Shown piece after piece: positions 16,690-29,600 of a DNA stretch of 64,000 nt. Below the pieces are notes generated by a model. That model ran no database searches. It saw only the letters and a program-made list of their open reading frames with translations, and had not been told where the DNA came from. Numbering within the stretch: position 1 is the stretch's first letter; every line of letters begins with the position of its first letter. Source of the DNA: Alkalihalobacterium alkalinitrilicum (GTDB lineage: Bacteria > Bacillota > Bacilli > Bacillales > Bacillaceae_F); NCBI RefSeq assembly GCF_002019605.1, contig NZ_KV917368.1, positions 899,809-963,808 on the forward strand, given 5' to 3'. Made by a program: the position numbers and the translations under genes.

Positions 16690-17877
16690 ATGCGAAAAGT
16701 TGTAGTTCAAGGAGTTGGTATGACTCGATTTGGAAAACATTTAAATCGGAGTCTGAAGGATTTGACAAATGAAGCATTGCAAGGAGCGATGCTGGATGCA
16801 GGTGTTAACTTGTCAGGAATAGAAGCTGCATATATCGGAAATGCGATGGCTGGTATTATTTCAGGCCAAGAGTGTATCCGAGGTCAAGTAATGTTATCCG
16901 GATCTGGATTGGAAGGAATCCCTATGTTTAATGTAGAAAATGCATGCGCTAGTGGTTCTTCCGCATTTCATATGGCGTGGATGGCAGTTGCCTCAGGAAT
17001 GTATGATATGGTACTCGCTATAGGTGCAGAAAAGATGAATCACCCAGACCGTTCTAGGGCATTTAGAGCACTGCAAGGGGCAGTAGATGTCGAGGATATG
17101 GAAAGGAATTCTGAGAAGAGTGAGAACCGTGATAATCAGAGTTTATTCATGGATTATTACGCAGCGGAAGCACGTGAACATATGAGTAGATTCGGCACAA
17201 GTATTGAAACAATAGCAAAAATAGTGGTAAAAAATAGCCGTAATGGAAGCTTAAATAGTCGTGCGCAATATCAAATACCACAAACCTTAGATGCCGTCCT
17301 CAATTCTCGGACTATTAGCGATCCTTTAAGATTATTAATGTGCTCTCCAGTTAGTGATGGTGCAGCAGCAGCTATTATCTGCAGTGAAAAAGCTGCGAAA
17401 AAGTTGACGAATCAGCCAATATTTGTAGCTGGATCTGTCGTCTTATCGGGCAATGCGAGTGATTATAAAGGTGCTTCTAGTACGGAAAGGGCGGCTGCTA
17501 AAGCGTATGAGATAGCGGGAGTTCAACCTTCCGATATACAAATAGCAGAAGTTCATGATGCTGCAGCCCCTGGGGAAATTTGGGCTTATGAACACTTAGG
17601 AATTTGTTCTCCTGGAGAAGGAGGGAGATTATTGGAATCTGGTGCTACAGAAATTGGTGGACGGATACCAGTTAATCCTAGTGGAGGTTTAATATCCAAA
17701 GGGCATCCTGTGGGAGCAACTGGACTGGCACAAATAGCAGAAGTAGTTTGGCAATTAAGAGGTCAAGCAGAAAGCAGACAGATTCCAACTAGGCCTAGAT
17801 TAGGGATAACACAGAACGCTGGAGGGTTACTGCATGGTGGAAATGCCGCGGTAGCGATTAACATATTATCCTCTTAA
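16690..17877 (+). CDS. Thiolase-family protein (SCP2/acetyl-CoA acyltransferase type)
   Basis: ATG at 16690 preceded by GAGGGAGG, 20 bp after the ligase. 395 residues. The nucleophile is Cys86 in NACASGS; the catalytic His is near 339 in SKGHPVGATG. The usual second cysteine near the C-terminus (CxG) is absent, replaced by TQNAGGLLHGG, as is common in SCP2-type thiolases. It would cleave the 3-oxoacyl-CoA made by the preceding ligase into acetyl-CoA and a shortened acyl-CoA (benzoyl-CoA if the ketone is acetophenone). It is the last gene of the operon; the hairpin at 18073-18112 is the nearest terminator. Confidence 0.85.
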   Translation: MRKVVVQGVGMTRFGKHLNRSLKDLTNEALQGAMLDAGVNLSGIEAAYIGNAMAGIISGQECIRGQVMLSGSGLEGIPMFNVENACASGSSAFHMAWMAVASGMYDMVLAIGAEKMNHPDRSRAFRALQGAVDVEDMERNSEKSENRDNQSLFMDYYAAEAREHMSRFGTSIETIAKIVVKNSRNGSLNSRAQYQIPQTLDAVLNSRTISDPLRLLMCSPVSDGAAAAIICSEKAAKKLTNQPIFVAGSVVLSGNASDYKGASSTERAAAKAYEIAGVQPSDIQIAEVHDAAAPGEIWAYEHLGICSPGEGGRLLESGATEIGGRIPVNPSGGLISKGHPVGATGLAQIAEVVWQLRGQAESRQIPTRPRLGITQNAGGLLHGGNAAVAINILSS

Positions 17878-18072
17878 TTAAATAGGGAAGAAGCTTCTAA
17901 CTCTAGTGAGCAAAACAACCGCCTATAGGGAGAAGCTCTCTATCTTAAAACATTTAAGTGATATGGAACTGAAAATAACCTCTTTAAAGATTGCTACTGA
18001 AGACCTTAATGGCCACTACAGGAAACATTAAGATTGGAATTATGGCCTTTCCGCTTGCAGTTAATAATATCA

Positions 18073-18112
18073 AAAAACCATTTAGCCTTATCCCATGAGC
18101 TAAATGGTTTTT
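18073..18112. terminator. Hairpin terminator downstream of the thiolase gene
   Basis: AAAAACCATTTAGC and GCTAAATGGTTTTT form a 14-bp stem flanked by A- and T-runs, usable on both strands. The same core recurs at 26943, 58692 and 59603. It is the first good terminator after the carboxylase operon. Confidence 0.75.
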
Positions 18113-18118
18113 TACTAG

Positions 18119-18296
18119 TTAAATACCTTTCCTTCTGTTGAGTGTTTCAATTAAAGTAAAGTACCGTTAGGCTTTCGGATAACCGTTGGATCGGTTGGTT
18201 GACCAAGTCTAGTTTTTTCTCGACGCGGTGAAGTAGGCATAGGGTCACGACCACATGGAAGCCAAATTCACTTAAAAGCGGTAGCCACGAATCAAT
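18119..18296 (-). pseudogene. Degenerate yvrJ-family gene
   Basis: Aligned with the intact minus-strand gene at 26989-27165, this copy has ATT in place of the ATG start, a premature TGA after the equivalent of LYFN, and one extra base near the 3' end. The middle (SWLPLLSEFGFHVVVT, then LLHRVEKKLD) is still clearly YvrJ-like. It has no ribosome binding site corresponding to the AAGGAGGAG of the intact copy. It is therefore a dead duplicate. Confidence 0.8.
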
Positions 18297-18361
18297 CTTG
18301 AAATCCTACACTCTCGTACGAAACTAGTGGAAAAGGAAGAGGGAAGACCTCCTCCTTTTCC

Positions 18362-19169
18362 GCTAGTTTAACAGTGATATTTACTTTACTTATTTATAAT
18401 TATCCAGCGTGGTAATGGATTAAGGGATCTTACGTGTATATAACAATACGTTCGCTACTATAGCCGATTTAGGTTTAACGACAGCTGCCATTTGGTAAAT
18501 TGGTCCTCTTGTTATGGAGTAGGTCGAGTTTTAAAAGAAAATGACCCTATCCCAAAAGCTTAATCTAATAGAAGACAATTACATTGTTGACTTCTATTTA
18601 GAAGATACCATATTTGTTTTCTTTTAATAAATTTTATTACTGTCTGTTTTTACTCTAATCATATGTAGAAAGAATACTAGCATATTTTTAACCGATCATG
18701 AGTACTGGAAAAAGATAAAGAGTGAATGAAAATGCAAAATCATTATTTAAACCTAACGAAAAAACAACAGGATCAATTCGGGCTTTAAAGGAAGAATTGG
18801 GAGTTGAGCTCATTCCTTTTCCTAAAAATTAAGACCCATAGCAAGGGGAGTATTATGAGCTGTTTGAGGACGATAGGATTTAACACAAATATTATATTAT
18901 GTATTTATATTAATGAAAGATGTTCATATATTAGTTGGTATGGCAGGTTTAATTTTATTTTGCTTTTATACTTTTTTAAGTAGTATAGGGGTAATTAAGA
19001 GTTTACACGTTAGGAAAGTGTTATAGGGTGAACTGACTTATCTTATAATGTACCTAATATTGGAGATGTATTTTTTGTACAGATTGACGAACATTTTAGA
19101 ATTTAATATATGGCTTACTCAAGTTAAAGGAAAGAAAATAACTAGGGATTATTTTCCACTTAAAAAAGA
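18362..19169. other. Gene-poor stretch with small remnants
   Basis: No full gene is visible. A 36-codon open end (18722-18832, reading VNENAKSLFKPNEK ... LIPFPKN) looks like a displaced C-terminus of an unknown protein. A 37-codon frame at 18913-19026 could encode one membrane helix (ILVGMAGLILFCFYTFL) but has no convincing ribosome binding site. The rest is AT-rich DNA leading to the rRNA promoters. Confidence 0.4.
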
Positions 19170-19198
19170 TTGTAAAATTAAATTGAACATGATATATT
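19170..19198 (+). promoter_or_regulatory. rRNA operon promoter P1
   Basis: -35 TTGTAA (19170-19175), 17-bp spacer, -10 TATATT (19193-19198), followed by TTGTCGCT. A-rich DNA upstream (TTAAAAAAGA) resembles an UP element. P2 113 bp downstream has the same layout and a similar TGTCGCT initiation region. Confidence 0.6.
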
Positions 19199-19282
19199 AT
19201 TTCTTGTCGCTTCTCAGACAACAAACGCACGATGGATTAATTAATTTTACTCTCAACTATTTACTTTACCAAAAATTAGTTG

Positions 19283-19311
19283 TTGATGAGATGAAGTCTT
19301 CGTGTTAAGAT
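19283..19311 (+). promoter_or_regulatory. rRNA operon promoter P2
   Basis: -35 TTGATG (19283-19288), 17-bp spacer, -10 TAAGAT (19306-19311), then CCTGTCGCTG. Tandem rRNA promoters about 100 bp apart are usual in Bacillus. About 260 nt of leader follow before 16S. Confidence 0.6.
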
Positions 19312-19573
19312 TAAATTCCTGTCGCTGAGATGACAGATTAAAAAGTTCTTTGAAAACTGAACAAAAAGCCAAGCGAAATAAAGAGATACATGATATCTCG
19401 TCAATGTTTTAAAAACGTCACAGTGATGATGACCTTCGATTAAGAACGCGAACGTCCTGCTCCTGCGATTACTCGTCGCAAATTGATGCGAAGAAGTATT
19501 TCGAGTAGAATTTGTTCGCAACATCGAAGCCAGCACATCCTGTGCAAGTGAGCTTATATCAAGCTATTTTCAA

Positions 19574-21129
<1,556 letters not shown>

Positions 21130-21386
21130 TGGAGTATTTACTCTAGTCGATGCATACTTCGAGTATGTACGCTTTGGTCTTTTTTGTTCAGTTTTGAGAG
21201 AACTCAAAACTCTCTGATTTACTTTTTGCATCTGTGTCTACGAGCAACGCTTCGAAGTAAGCTTCCTCGATGCAAGGCTGCAAGAAGTATAACTTAGATG
21301 ACTGTTCAAGTTGTAATTGAAGTCAGTTGCCTTGTTCAGTTTTGAAAGAATTTACTTCTTTCAATTGATATATTTCTAAATTAAGT

Positions 21387-21508
21387 GACGAATTAGAAGC
21401 AAGGAGTACGAGGCGGCAAGCTCACGAGTAGCGGAATGTACGTTTAAAGTGTACATGAGCAACGCAGAGAGCGCAGCCAACGAAGTAATCCGCCGCTTAT
21501 CATTCGTC
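21387..21508 (+). repeat. rRNA spacer element, copy A
   Basis: 122 nt bounded by GACGAAT (21387-21393) and ATTCGTC (21502-21508), which can pair. The body is almost identical to copy B at 21630-21751. It contains AATGTAC...GTGTACAT, an internal hairpin. No tRNA gene is seen anywhere in the 16S-23S spacer (21129-21755). Confidence 0.75.
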
Positions 21509-21629
21509 AGTGGTTCTTTGAAAACTGGATAATGACTAGAAATGACATCAAGATTTCACTGGGTTGCACATTGTGTAACCAAGAGTAACTTGAGTCGTCA
21601 AGAATTCAACAACCTTTATAGATTTAAGA

Positions 21630-21751
21630 GACAAATTAGAAGCAAGGAGTACGAGGTGGCAAGTTCTCAAGTAGCAGAATGTACGTTTAAAGTGTACATG
21701 AGCAACGCAGAGAGCGCAGTCAACGAAGTAATCCGCCGCTTATCATTTGTC
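21630..21751 (+). repeat. rRNA spacer element, copy B
   Basis: 122 nt, same length as copy A and highly similar. Its end stem reads GACAAAT / ATTTGTC, so the G-to-A change on one side is matched by C-to-T on the other. It ends 4 bp before the 23S gene, so the stem may be part of the 23S processing structure. Confidence 0.75.
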
Positions 21752-21755
21752 GAAT

Positions 21756-24686
<2,931 letters not shown>

Positions 24687-24910
24687 AATAGAAAAGCTGA
24701 AATGCCTTGGTCAGATTTGCCGTGCATTGAAGCTTTAGAAGGCGAAGTGGTGACACTTCAACTGAAGAAGCGAAATGACACAAAAATCTATGCATTGAAG
24801 CTAGACAAACATAAAGCGTTGACATTCTTCTAGTACATTATCCAGTTTTGAGAGAATGACTCTCAATCATAAGCATCGTATAAATGCGAAGCTTATCAAA
24901 ATTTTAAAAA

Positions 24911-25029
24911 GGATTTTCAGAAGCAAGAAGTTCGAGGAAGTGAAATTCTGAGGAGTGGAGCGTTTCAAGACATACGTGAACACCGAAAGAATTGAGACTG
25001 ACGAAGAAATTCGCCGCTTATCAAAATCC
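24911..25029 (+). repeat. rRNA spacer element, divergent copy C (23S-5S spacer)
   Basis: 119 nt bounded by GGATTTT (24911-24917) and AAAATCC (25023-25029), with the internal signatures AGAAGCAAG at the start and CGCCGCTTATC at the end that are shared with copies A and B. The body has diverged but the terminal pairing is kept with new bases. The rest of the 23S-5S spacer (24687-24910) shows nothing else. Confidence 0.65.
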
Positions 25030-25035
25030 GTCTAG

Positions 25036-25151
<116 letters not shown>

Positions 25152-25156
25152 ACCAG

Positions 25157-25184
25157 GCACAATCCATGTGGGTTGTGCTTTTTT
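25157..25184 (+). terminator. rRNA operon terminator
   Basis: GCACAATCC / GGGTTGTGC (one U-G pair) with a 4-nt loop and TTTTTT, directly after 5S. Between here and 25504 I see no gene; a 9-bp hairpin AAAGACCAC/GTGGTCTTT lies at 25421-25452. Confidence 0.9.
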
Positions 25185-25504
25185 GTATGTAAACGATAAG
25201 TAAGCTTAAGAGCTTTTAACTCGAAGAGGCAACATCTGCGGTGGGCAAGCCTATGGAATCTATATGAGAGAACAGAGAAGCAAGGCATCATGTCCCTTGT
25301 GAGAGGAAACCTTTCTTTACGTAGAACGATATGAATGCTACAAAAGACAAAGAGAGGATTAAGATGTTAGCAATGGTTTTATTGAAGGGGTATTATTACA
25401 ACATCACAAGTTTTACAAGGAAAGACCACTTATCGTGTAATAGGTGGTCTTTCAACGTAGTTTGGAAAACTAAGCAAGGTTAGAGTACTTTTTTTGAGGA
25501 CTTA

Positions 25505-25675
25505 TTAATTATTGTTATTGTTGTTGCGGTTGTTGATGTTGTCAACGTTATTATCACGAGCTAATTCAACGTTAGCATTATCAACGTTTAATTCTTGGTC
25601 ATTATTATTGTTGTTATTGTTGTTGCGGTTATTATTACGATTGTTTAAGTTGTTGTTGTTGTTGTTGTTTGTCAT
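25505..25675 (-). CDS. Asparagine-rich low-complexity small protein, 56 aa
   Basis: ATG at 25675 with GGGAGGTG upstream on the minus strand, a strong ribosome binding site, so translation is likely. More than half of the residues are Asn, in runs of 2 to 8 broken by Arg, Leu and Asp. The only ordinary stretch is DQELNVDNANVELARDNNVDN in the middle. No signal peptide and no Cys. The gene sits alone between the rRNA operon and a manganese catalase, a family often found in spore coats. A surface or spore-coat role is a guess. The hairpin at 25421-25452 could end its transcript. Confidence 0.6.
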   Translation of the reverse strand: MTNNNNNNNLNNRNNNRNNNNNNNNDQELNVDNANVELARDNNVDNINNRNNNNNN

Positions 25676-25996
25676 TTTTAACACCTCCCGAAAATTAATG
25701 TACCCTTTTAATACTGAGATATTCACCTCAAAGTATAATTGTAAATTAAAACTTACTCCAATAAACTTTCTTAATGTCAACAAATATGTCTTTTTCTTAA
25801 AAAAATCTTCAGTTGCTTCAGTTGACTGTAACACTTTAGAAGTGACAGCTCATCATTCGACTCAAATATTAGAGGAAGGGAATTTTATAATTTAAATACT
25901 CTCATACAACAAGGTAAAAAGAGAAAATTGGTAAAAGTATAAGAAAAAATATTTAAGAAATAATATCAACGTATTACATATTACGGAGGTGTCCTC

Positions 25997-26820
25997 ATGT
26001 TCTTTAACGTAAAAGAATTACAATACACAGCAAAACCTAGTAAACCTGATCTGTCTATGCAAAAAAGCTTCAGGAGGTGTTAGGAGGCCAGTTTGGTGAA
26101 ATATCAGTAATGATGCAATATCTATTTCAAGGATGGAACTGCCACGCAGAAAAAAAGTATCGTGATATGTTGCTGGATATTGGTACTGAAGAAATGGCGC
26201 ATGTTGAGATGCTTGCTACAATGATTGCCCAACTTTTAGATAATGCACCTGTTGAAGAGCAAGAGGAGGCAGCGAAAGATCCGATCATTGCAAGTGTTAT
26301 GGGTGGTATGAACACTCAACATGCAATCGTAAACGGATTAGGCGCTAGTCCTAACGATAGTACAGGATACCCATGGACGGCTCGGTACACTATTGCTAGT
26401 GGGAATTTGTTAGCCGATTTTAGAGCCAACTTAAATGCCGAATCACAAGGTAGGCTTCAAGTCGTTCGTTTATATGAGATGACTGATGATCCTGGGGTAA
26501 GAGACATGCTTTCTTTCCTTATTGCCCGTGACAGCTACCATCAAAATCAGTGGGCAGCCGCCATTTCAGAGTTAGAAGAGAAGGAAGGCTTAGTTGTTCC
26601 TAGTACGTTTAACAGACAATATGAGAAATCAGATGTTGCCTATACTTTTATGAATTGTTCAGAAGGGACGGAAAGCCTACAAGGACGTTGGGCATCTGGT
26701 ACCTCTATGGATGGGTTAGGAATGTTCAAGTATGAAGAGAAGCCAGTCGGCACAGGACAAGCACCTGAATTATCTCCTGCCCCTGGTTATATTCATGGAA
26801 CACCCAACAAAACACCTTAA
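25997..26820 (+). pseudogene. Manganese catalase, frameshifted near the N-terminus
   Basis: An ATG at 25997 with ACGGAGGTG upstream opens MFFNVKELQYTAKPSKPD, the normal start of the family, but this frame stops at 26080. The rest is intact in another frame from KLQEVLGGQFGE onward. The switch falls in CAAAAAAGCTT (26060-26070): one more A would restore CAA AAA AAG CTT. The repaired protein would be 274 residues, the usual length. Metal-ligand and active-site regions are present (GTEEMAHVEM; RDSYHQNQW). A homopolymer sequencing error is as likely as a real mutation. An internal start at 26077 would lose the first helix and probably a ligand. Confidence 0.85.
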
Positions 26821-26932
26821 ATAATCTAACATTGTACCGATTGAAATACTAGAGCCAAGACATAGTAAAGCTTAGATATACAAGATAAAATAAAGGTAAA
26901 ATTATCGACTTTAATTTTATCAGCTAGAGTCC

Positions 26933-27227
26933 AATAACATCAAAAAACCATTTAGCCTCATCCAATGAGCTAAATGGTTCTTCGCTAGTTAAATACTTTT
27001 CTTCTGTTCAGTGTTTCGATTAAAGTAAAGTGGCGCAAGGCTTTCGGGTAACCGTTGGATCGATTGGTTGACCATGTCTAGTTTTTTCTCGACACGATGA
27101 AGTAGGTAAAGGGTCACAACCACAGGGAAGCCAAACTCACTTAAAAGCGGTAGCCACAATTCCATCTTTAACTCCTCCTTTTTAATGAAACTATGAAAAA
27201 GGAAGAGGGAAGACCTCCTCCTTTTCC
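26933..27227. repeat. Duplicated yvrJ segment, copy 2 (intact)
   Basis: Counterpart of 18063-18361, including the hairpin at 26943-26979, the yvrJ gene and the purine-rich terminator. Sequence identity looks high by eye but was not computed. Confidence 0.8.
26989..27165 (-). CDS. YvrJ family protein, 58 aa
   Basis: ATG at 27165 with AAGGAGGAG upstream. The protein starts MELWLPLLSEFGFPVVVTLY, a single hydrophobic segment, followed by LLHRVEKKLDMVNQSIQ, the signature of the YvrJ family (short Bacillus membrane proteins of unknown role). It is the last gene of the DUF1659-DUF2922-YvrJ set on the minus strand, a combination common in Bacilli; a terminator-like hairpin lies between DUF2922 and yvrJ. 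The small size means it is easily missed in annotation. Confidence 0.8.
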   Translation of the reverse strand: MELWLPLLSEFGFPVVVTLYLLHRVEKKLDMVNQSIQRLPESLAPLYFNRNTEQKKSI

Positions 27228-27229
27228 AC
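27195..27229 (-). terminator. Terminator between the DUF2922 and yvrJ genes
   Basis: On the minus strand GGAAAAGGAGGAGG pairs with CCTCTTCCTTTTTC across a short loop (G-U pairs allowed), ending in T-rich sequence. It may allow partial read-through into yvrJ. Confidence 0.55.
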
Positions 27230-27241
27230 CATTATGGTTGA

Positions 27242-27457
27242 TTAGAATTCAATAACTTCTACAGTGCGGTCAACGACACGTGCGCTCTTTTTTTCCACTA
27301 AGTTCCCACCTGCAGATGTAAATGCATTTTGTGCGATGATCTCATCCATAGCCGTAGCAATGGCGGCTGGATCAACAGGATACACAGGGTTTTCTAAAGA
27401 AATTGTTACTGTTTTGGCTTGCTCATTTTCAAATACGAGTTCTAGTCTTTTCGTCAT
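27242..27457 (-). CDS. DUF2922 domain protein, 71 aa
   Basis: ATG at 27457 with AAAGGAGGACTT upstream. The short protein (MTKRLELVFENEQAK start; LENPVYPVDPAAIATAMDEI in the middle; EVIEF end) matches DUF2922, a small Firmicutes family without known function. It lies 34 bp downstream of the DUF1659 gene and upstream of yvrJ, the usual arrangement. No transmembrane segment. Confidence 0.85.
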   Translation of the reverse strand: MTKRLELVFENEQAKTVTISLENPVYPVDPAAIATAMDEIIAQNAFTSAGGNLVEKKSARVVDRTVEVIEF

Positions 27458-27491
27458 CGTAAGTCCTCCTTTCTACACGATTTTCATAGAA

Positions 27492-27698
27492 TTATGCTTC
27501 AAGATTATACGTGTTACTTCGCTCGATCTTTTGCGGTGTCCAAGCTTGAAGTTGTGTTAGTGCATCGGCAACAGCTTTTAACTGTTCGTTTGATGCACCA
27601 GTCTTAATGTTGTTAAAACTCTTCGTTTTCAAGATCGGCTCACCAATTTGGTTGATCCCTGTTTCGAATACAATCACTAAGCGAGAATTAGTAAGCAT
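27492..27698 (-). CDS. DUF1659 domain protein, 68 aa
   Basis: ATG at 27698 with AAAGGGGGTGAG upstream; the frame is open further upstream but without a better site. MLTNSRLVIVFETGINQIGE then KTKSFNNIKTGASNEQL fit DUF1659, which travels with DUF2922 and YvrJ in Bacilli. Function unknown. First gene of the three-gene minus-strand set. Confidence 0.85.
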   Translation of the reverse strand: MLTNSRLVIVFETGINQIGEPILKTKSFNNIKTGASNEQLKAVADALTQLQAWTPQKIERSNTYNLEA

Positions 27699-28125
27699 GT
27701 TCTCACCCCCTTTCACTATGTAAATATGAGTAAAGGTGAGAAAAACACATATGGAGTTGAAAAATTTTTTTGAAACCATCGCTTTAATGAAGTTCGCGAT
27801 AATTAAGCCTTCATTTCAAGATAGAAGAGACAATCATACCAAAAGCAAGTGTGATGTTAAAATCGAACCCTTATGTATTAATATATCCCGATGAATATAC
27901 GGAGCATGAGATACCTGATATTATCAAAGGGTTTTATTATGACACTCTTTTATCTTAAACCTTTTCTTCAAAGATTTAATTAACATAAAGAACAGAAAGA
28001 TGTAGAAAAAGAAAAGTTGCTTATTGAGAGCTTAATTTAATAAAGAATTTGAAAATAAGTTGACTTCAACAATTAATTTAATCATAATATTTGACAAAAG
28101 CAATTAAATTTAAGGGGTGACTATT
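27699..28125. other. Intergenic region between divergent genes
   Basis: Holds the unmapped promoters of the DUF1659 set and of the MarR-GNAT gene. A 34-codon frame at 27854-27958 (MLKSNPYVLIYPDEYTEHEI ...) reads like a protein end but has no ribosome binding site; it is probably a remnant. AT-rich partial inverted repeats (CAATTAATTTAA...CAATTAAATTTAA) around 28071-28112 could bind the MarR-type regulator. Confidence 0.35.
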
Positions 28126-29061
28126 TTGTCAAATATTTCAAAGGAAGAAAGAATAAATGCTGTTCGCCATTTTAATCGTTTTATGACAAAACAAATTGGT
28201 GCTTTGCGAGAGAGCTTATTACATAGCCCTTACTCACTGACAGAATCTAGGATAATATTTGAAATTGCTAACAACAATAACCTTACAGCTTCAAATTTAA
28301 TTCACGATTTGGGATTGGATGCAGGTTATGTAAGTCGTATATTAGCTCGATTTGAAGAGAAAGGTATTATACAGAAAGAGCGTTCTACTAGAGATGCTAG
28401 GCAACTAATTCTAAAACTTACGCTTGAAGGAGTAAAAGCATTTTCTCAGCTCAATGAACGTTCAAACAATGAAATAGCTGAACTCATTGGAGAATTGTCG
28501 GAAAGTGAACAACAACAATTAATTAATGCTCTGAAAACAGTTGAAGGTTTGCTTATTAAGAAGAAAAGTCTTAAATTTTCAGGACCATATTTCCTTCGTC
28601 AACACGAACCTGGTGATATGGGGTGGGTTGTTCACAAACACGGTATCTTATATTCACAGGAATATGGATGGGATGTGAATTTTGAATCACTTGTTTCACA
28701 AATTGTAGCTGATTTTATAGATAACTATAATCCAAAACGTGAACGTTGCTGGATTGCCGAAATGAATGGAGAAATTGTGGGTTCTATTTTTGTTGTTGAA
28801 GGAAGTGAAGACACAGCTAAACTCCGTTTACTAATAGTAGACCCAAAGGCTCGAGGATTAGGTCTCGGTTCACAATTAGTTGAAGAATGTATTAACTTTT
28901 CTAGAAGGGTTGGATATAAGAAACTCGTCTTATGGACAAATAGTGTCCTTAAAGAAGCTCGGCATATTTATCAGAAAAAAGGATTTACACTTGTGGATGA
29001 AGAAAAACATCATAGTTTTGGGAAGGATTTAGTTGGAGAAACGTGGGAGTTGTCGCTTTAG
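28126..29061 (+). CDS. MarR-type HTH regulator fused to GNAT acetyltransferase
   Basis: TTG at 28126 chosen, with AAGGGGTG about 8 nt upstream. 311 residues. Residues 1-145 are a MarR-like winged helix (TASNLIHDLGLDAGYVSRIL as recognition region, then KERSTRDARQ wing). Residues 155-311 are a GNAT domain with the acetyl-CoA loop RGLGLGSQLV. Such bifunctional MarR/GNAT proteins are known in many bacteria. They may act as regulators that sense or modify a small metabolite, but targets are mostly unknown. The gene is monocistronic and ends at the strong terminator at 29197-29237. Autoregulation through the AT-rich repeats upstream is possible. Confidence 0.88.
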   Translation: MSNISKEERINAVRHFNRFMTKQIGALRESLLHSPYSLTESRIIFEIANNNNLTASNLIHDLGLDAGYVSRILARFEEKGIIQKERSTRDARQLILKLTLEGVKAFSQLNERSNNEIAELIGELSESEQQQLINALKTVEGLLIKKKSLKFSGPYFLRQHEPGDMGWVVHKHGILYSQEYGWDVNFESLVSQIVADFIDNYNPKRERCWIAEMNGEIVGSIFVVEGSEDTAKLRLLIVDPKARGLGLGSQLVEECINFSRRVGYKKLVLWTNSVLKEARHIYQKKGFTLVDEEKHHSFGKDLVGETWELSL

Positions 29062-29196
29062 AAACAAATTCAAGTCGCCATCATTAAACGTTAAGGTGCA
29101 AGAATTAAAGATGGAGGTTTTTGCGGTACACTTTATTCTTATTTCAAAGTCAGTTTGTGAAAGATTGGAGCTTTAGTTTAATAATCTAAATGATTA

Positions 29197-29237
29197 AAAG
29201 ACGATAATATACATTTTTTGTATATTATCGTCTTTTT
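29197..29237 (+). terminator. Strong rho-independent terminator
   Basis: 17-bp stem AAAAGACGATAATATAC / GTATATTATCGTCTTTT with a 7-nt loop and T-run. Ends the MarR-GNAT transcript. The rest of 29062-29600 is AT-rich and holds no gene I can see. Confidence 0.9.
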
Positions 29238-29600
29238 TATATAAAAACTCATACATAGTTTAATTTCAAGATACATCATTCATAAGTTAGTAGTTCATAC
29301 ATGTATAAAAGGAAGTTATCTACCATCGAAAAATCATACATATGAACGTTGTCTGATTAATTTTTATTATATTTATGCAATCATGGGCTTGTCTTTTTAT
29401 CTGAAAATTGCTAAAATTTACTACTAACAAATTCTGATATACTAAATGTAAGTTTTCTTTTTAATATATTAAAAAAATTGAATTTGAGAAATGATTTATT
29501 ATATTCTCTATTATAACAAAAAAGAAATAAAGTAATAAAAATATAAAGGTTACTTGCTTTGTTAATAGTAGAGCTAACTTTTAAACAGGAGAAATTACAA

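Larger units (their letters stand above)
18063..18361. repeat. Duplicated yvrJ segment, copy 1 (degenerate)
   Basis: About 300 bp closely matching 26933-27227 along its length, from the hairpin AAAAAACCATTTAGC...GCTAAATGGTTTTTT to the purine-rich terminator GGAAAAGGAAGAGGG...CCTCCTTTTCC. The copy near 27 kb keeps an intact yvrJ frame; this one does not. The copies are 8.9 kb apart and in the same orientation, flanking the rRNA operon. Confidence 0.8.

Noticed and set aside
19048..19308. 86-aa frame upstream of 16S
   Set aside because: It overlaps both rRNA promoters, lacks a ribosome binding site and is low in protein-like composition.
25512..25895. Leucine-rich 127-aa frame on the plus strand
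   Set aside because: It is the antisense of the Asn-rich gene; poly-AAT/AAC codons read backwards give Leu runs, and it has no ribosome binding site.
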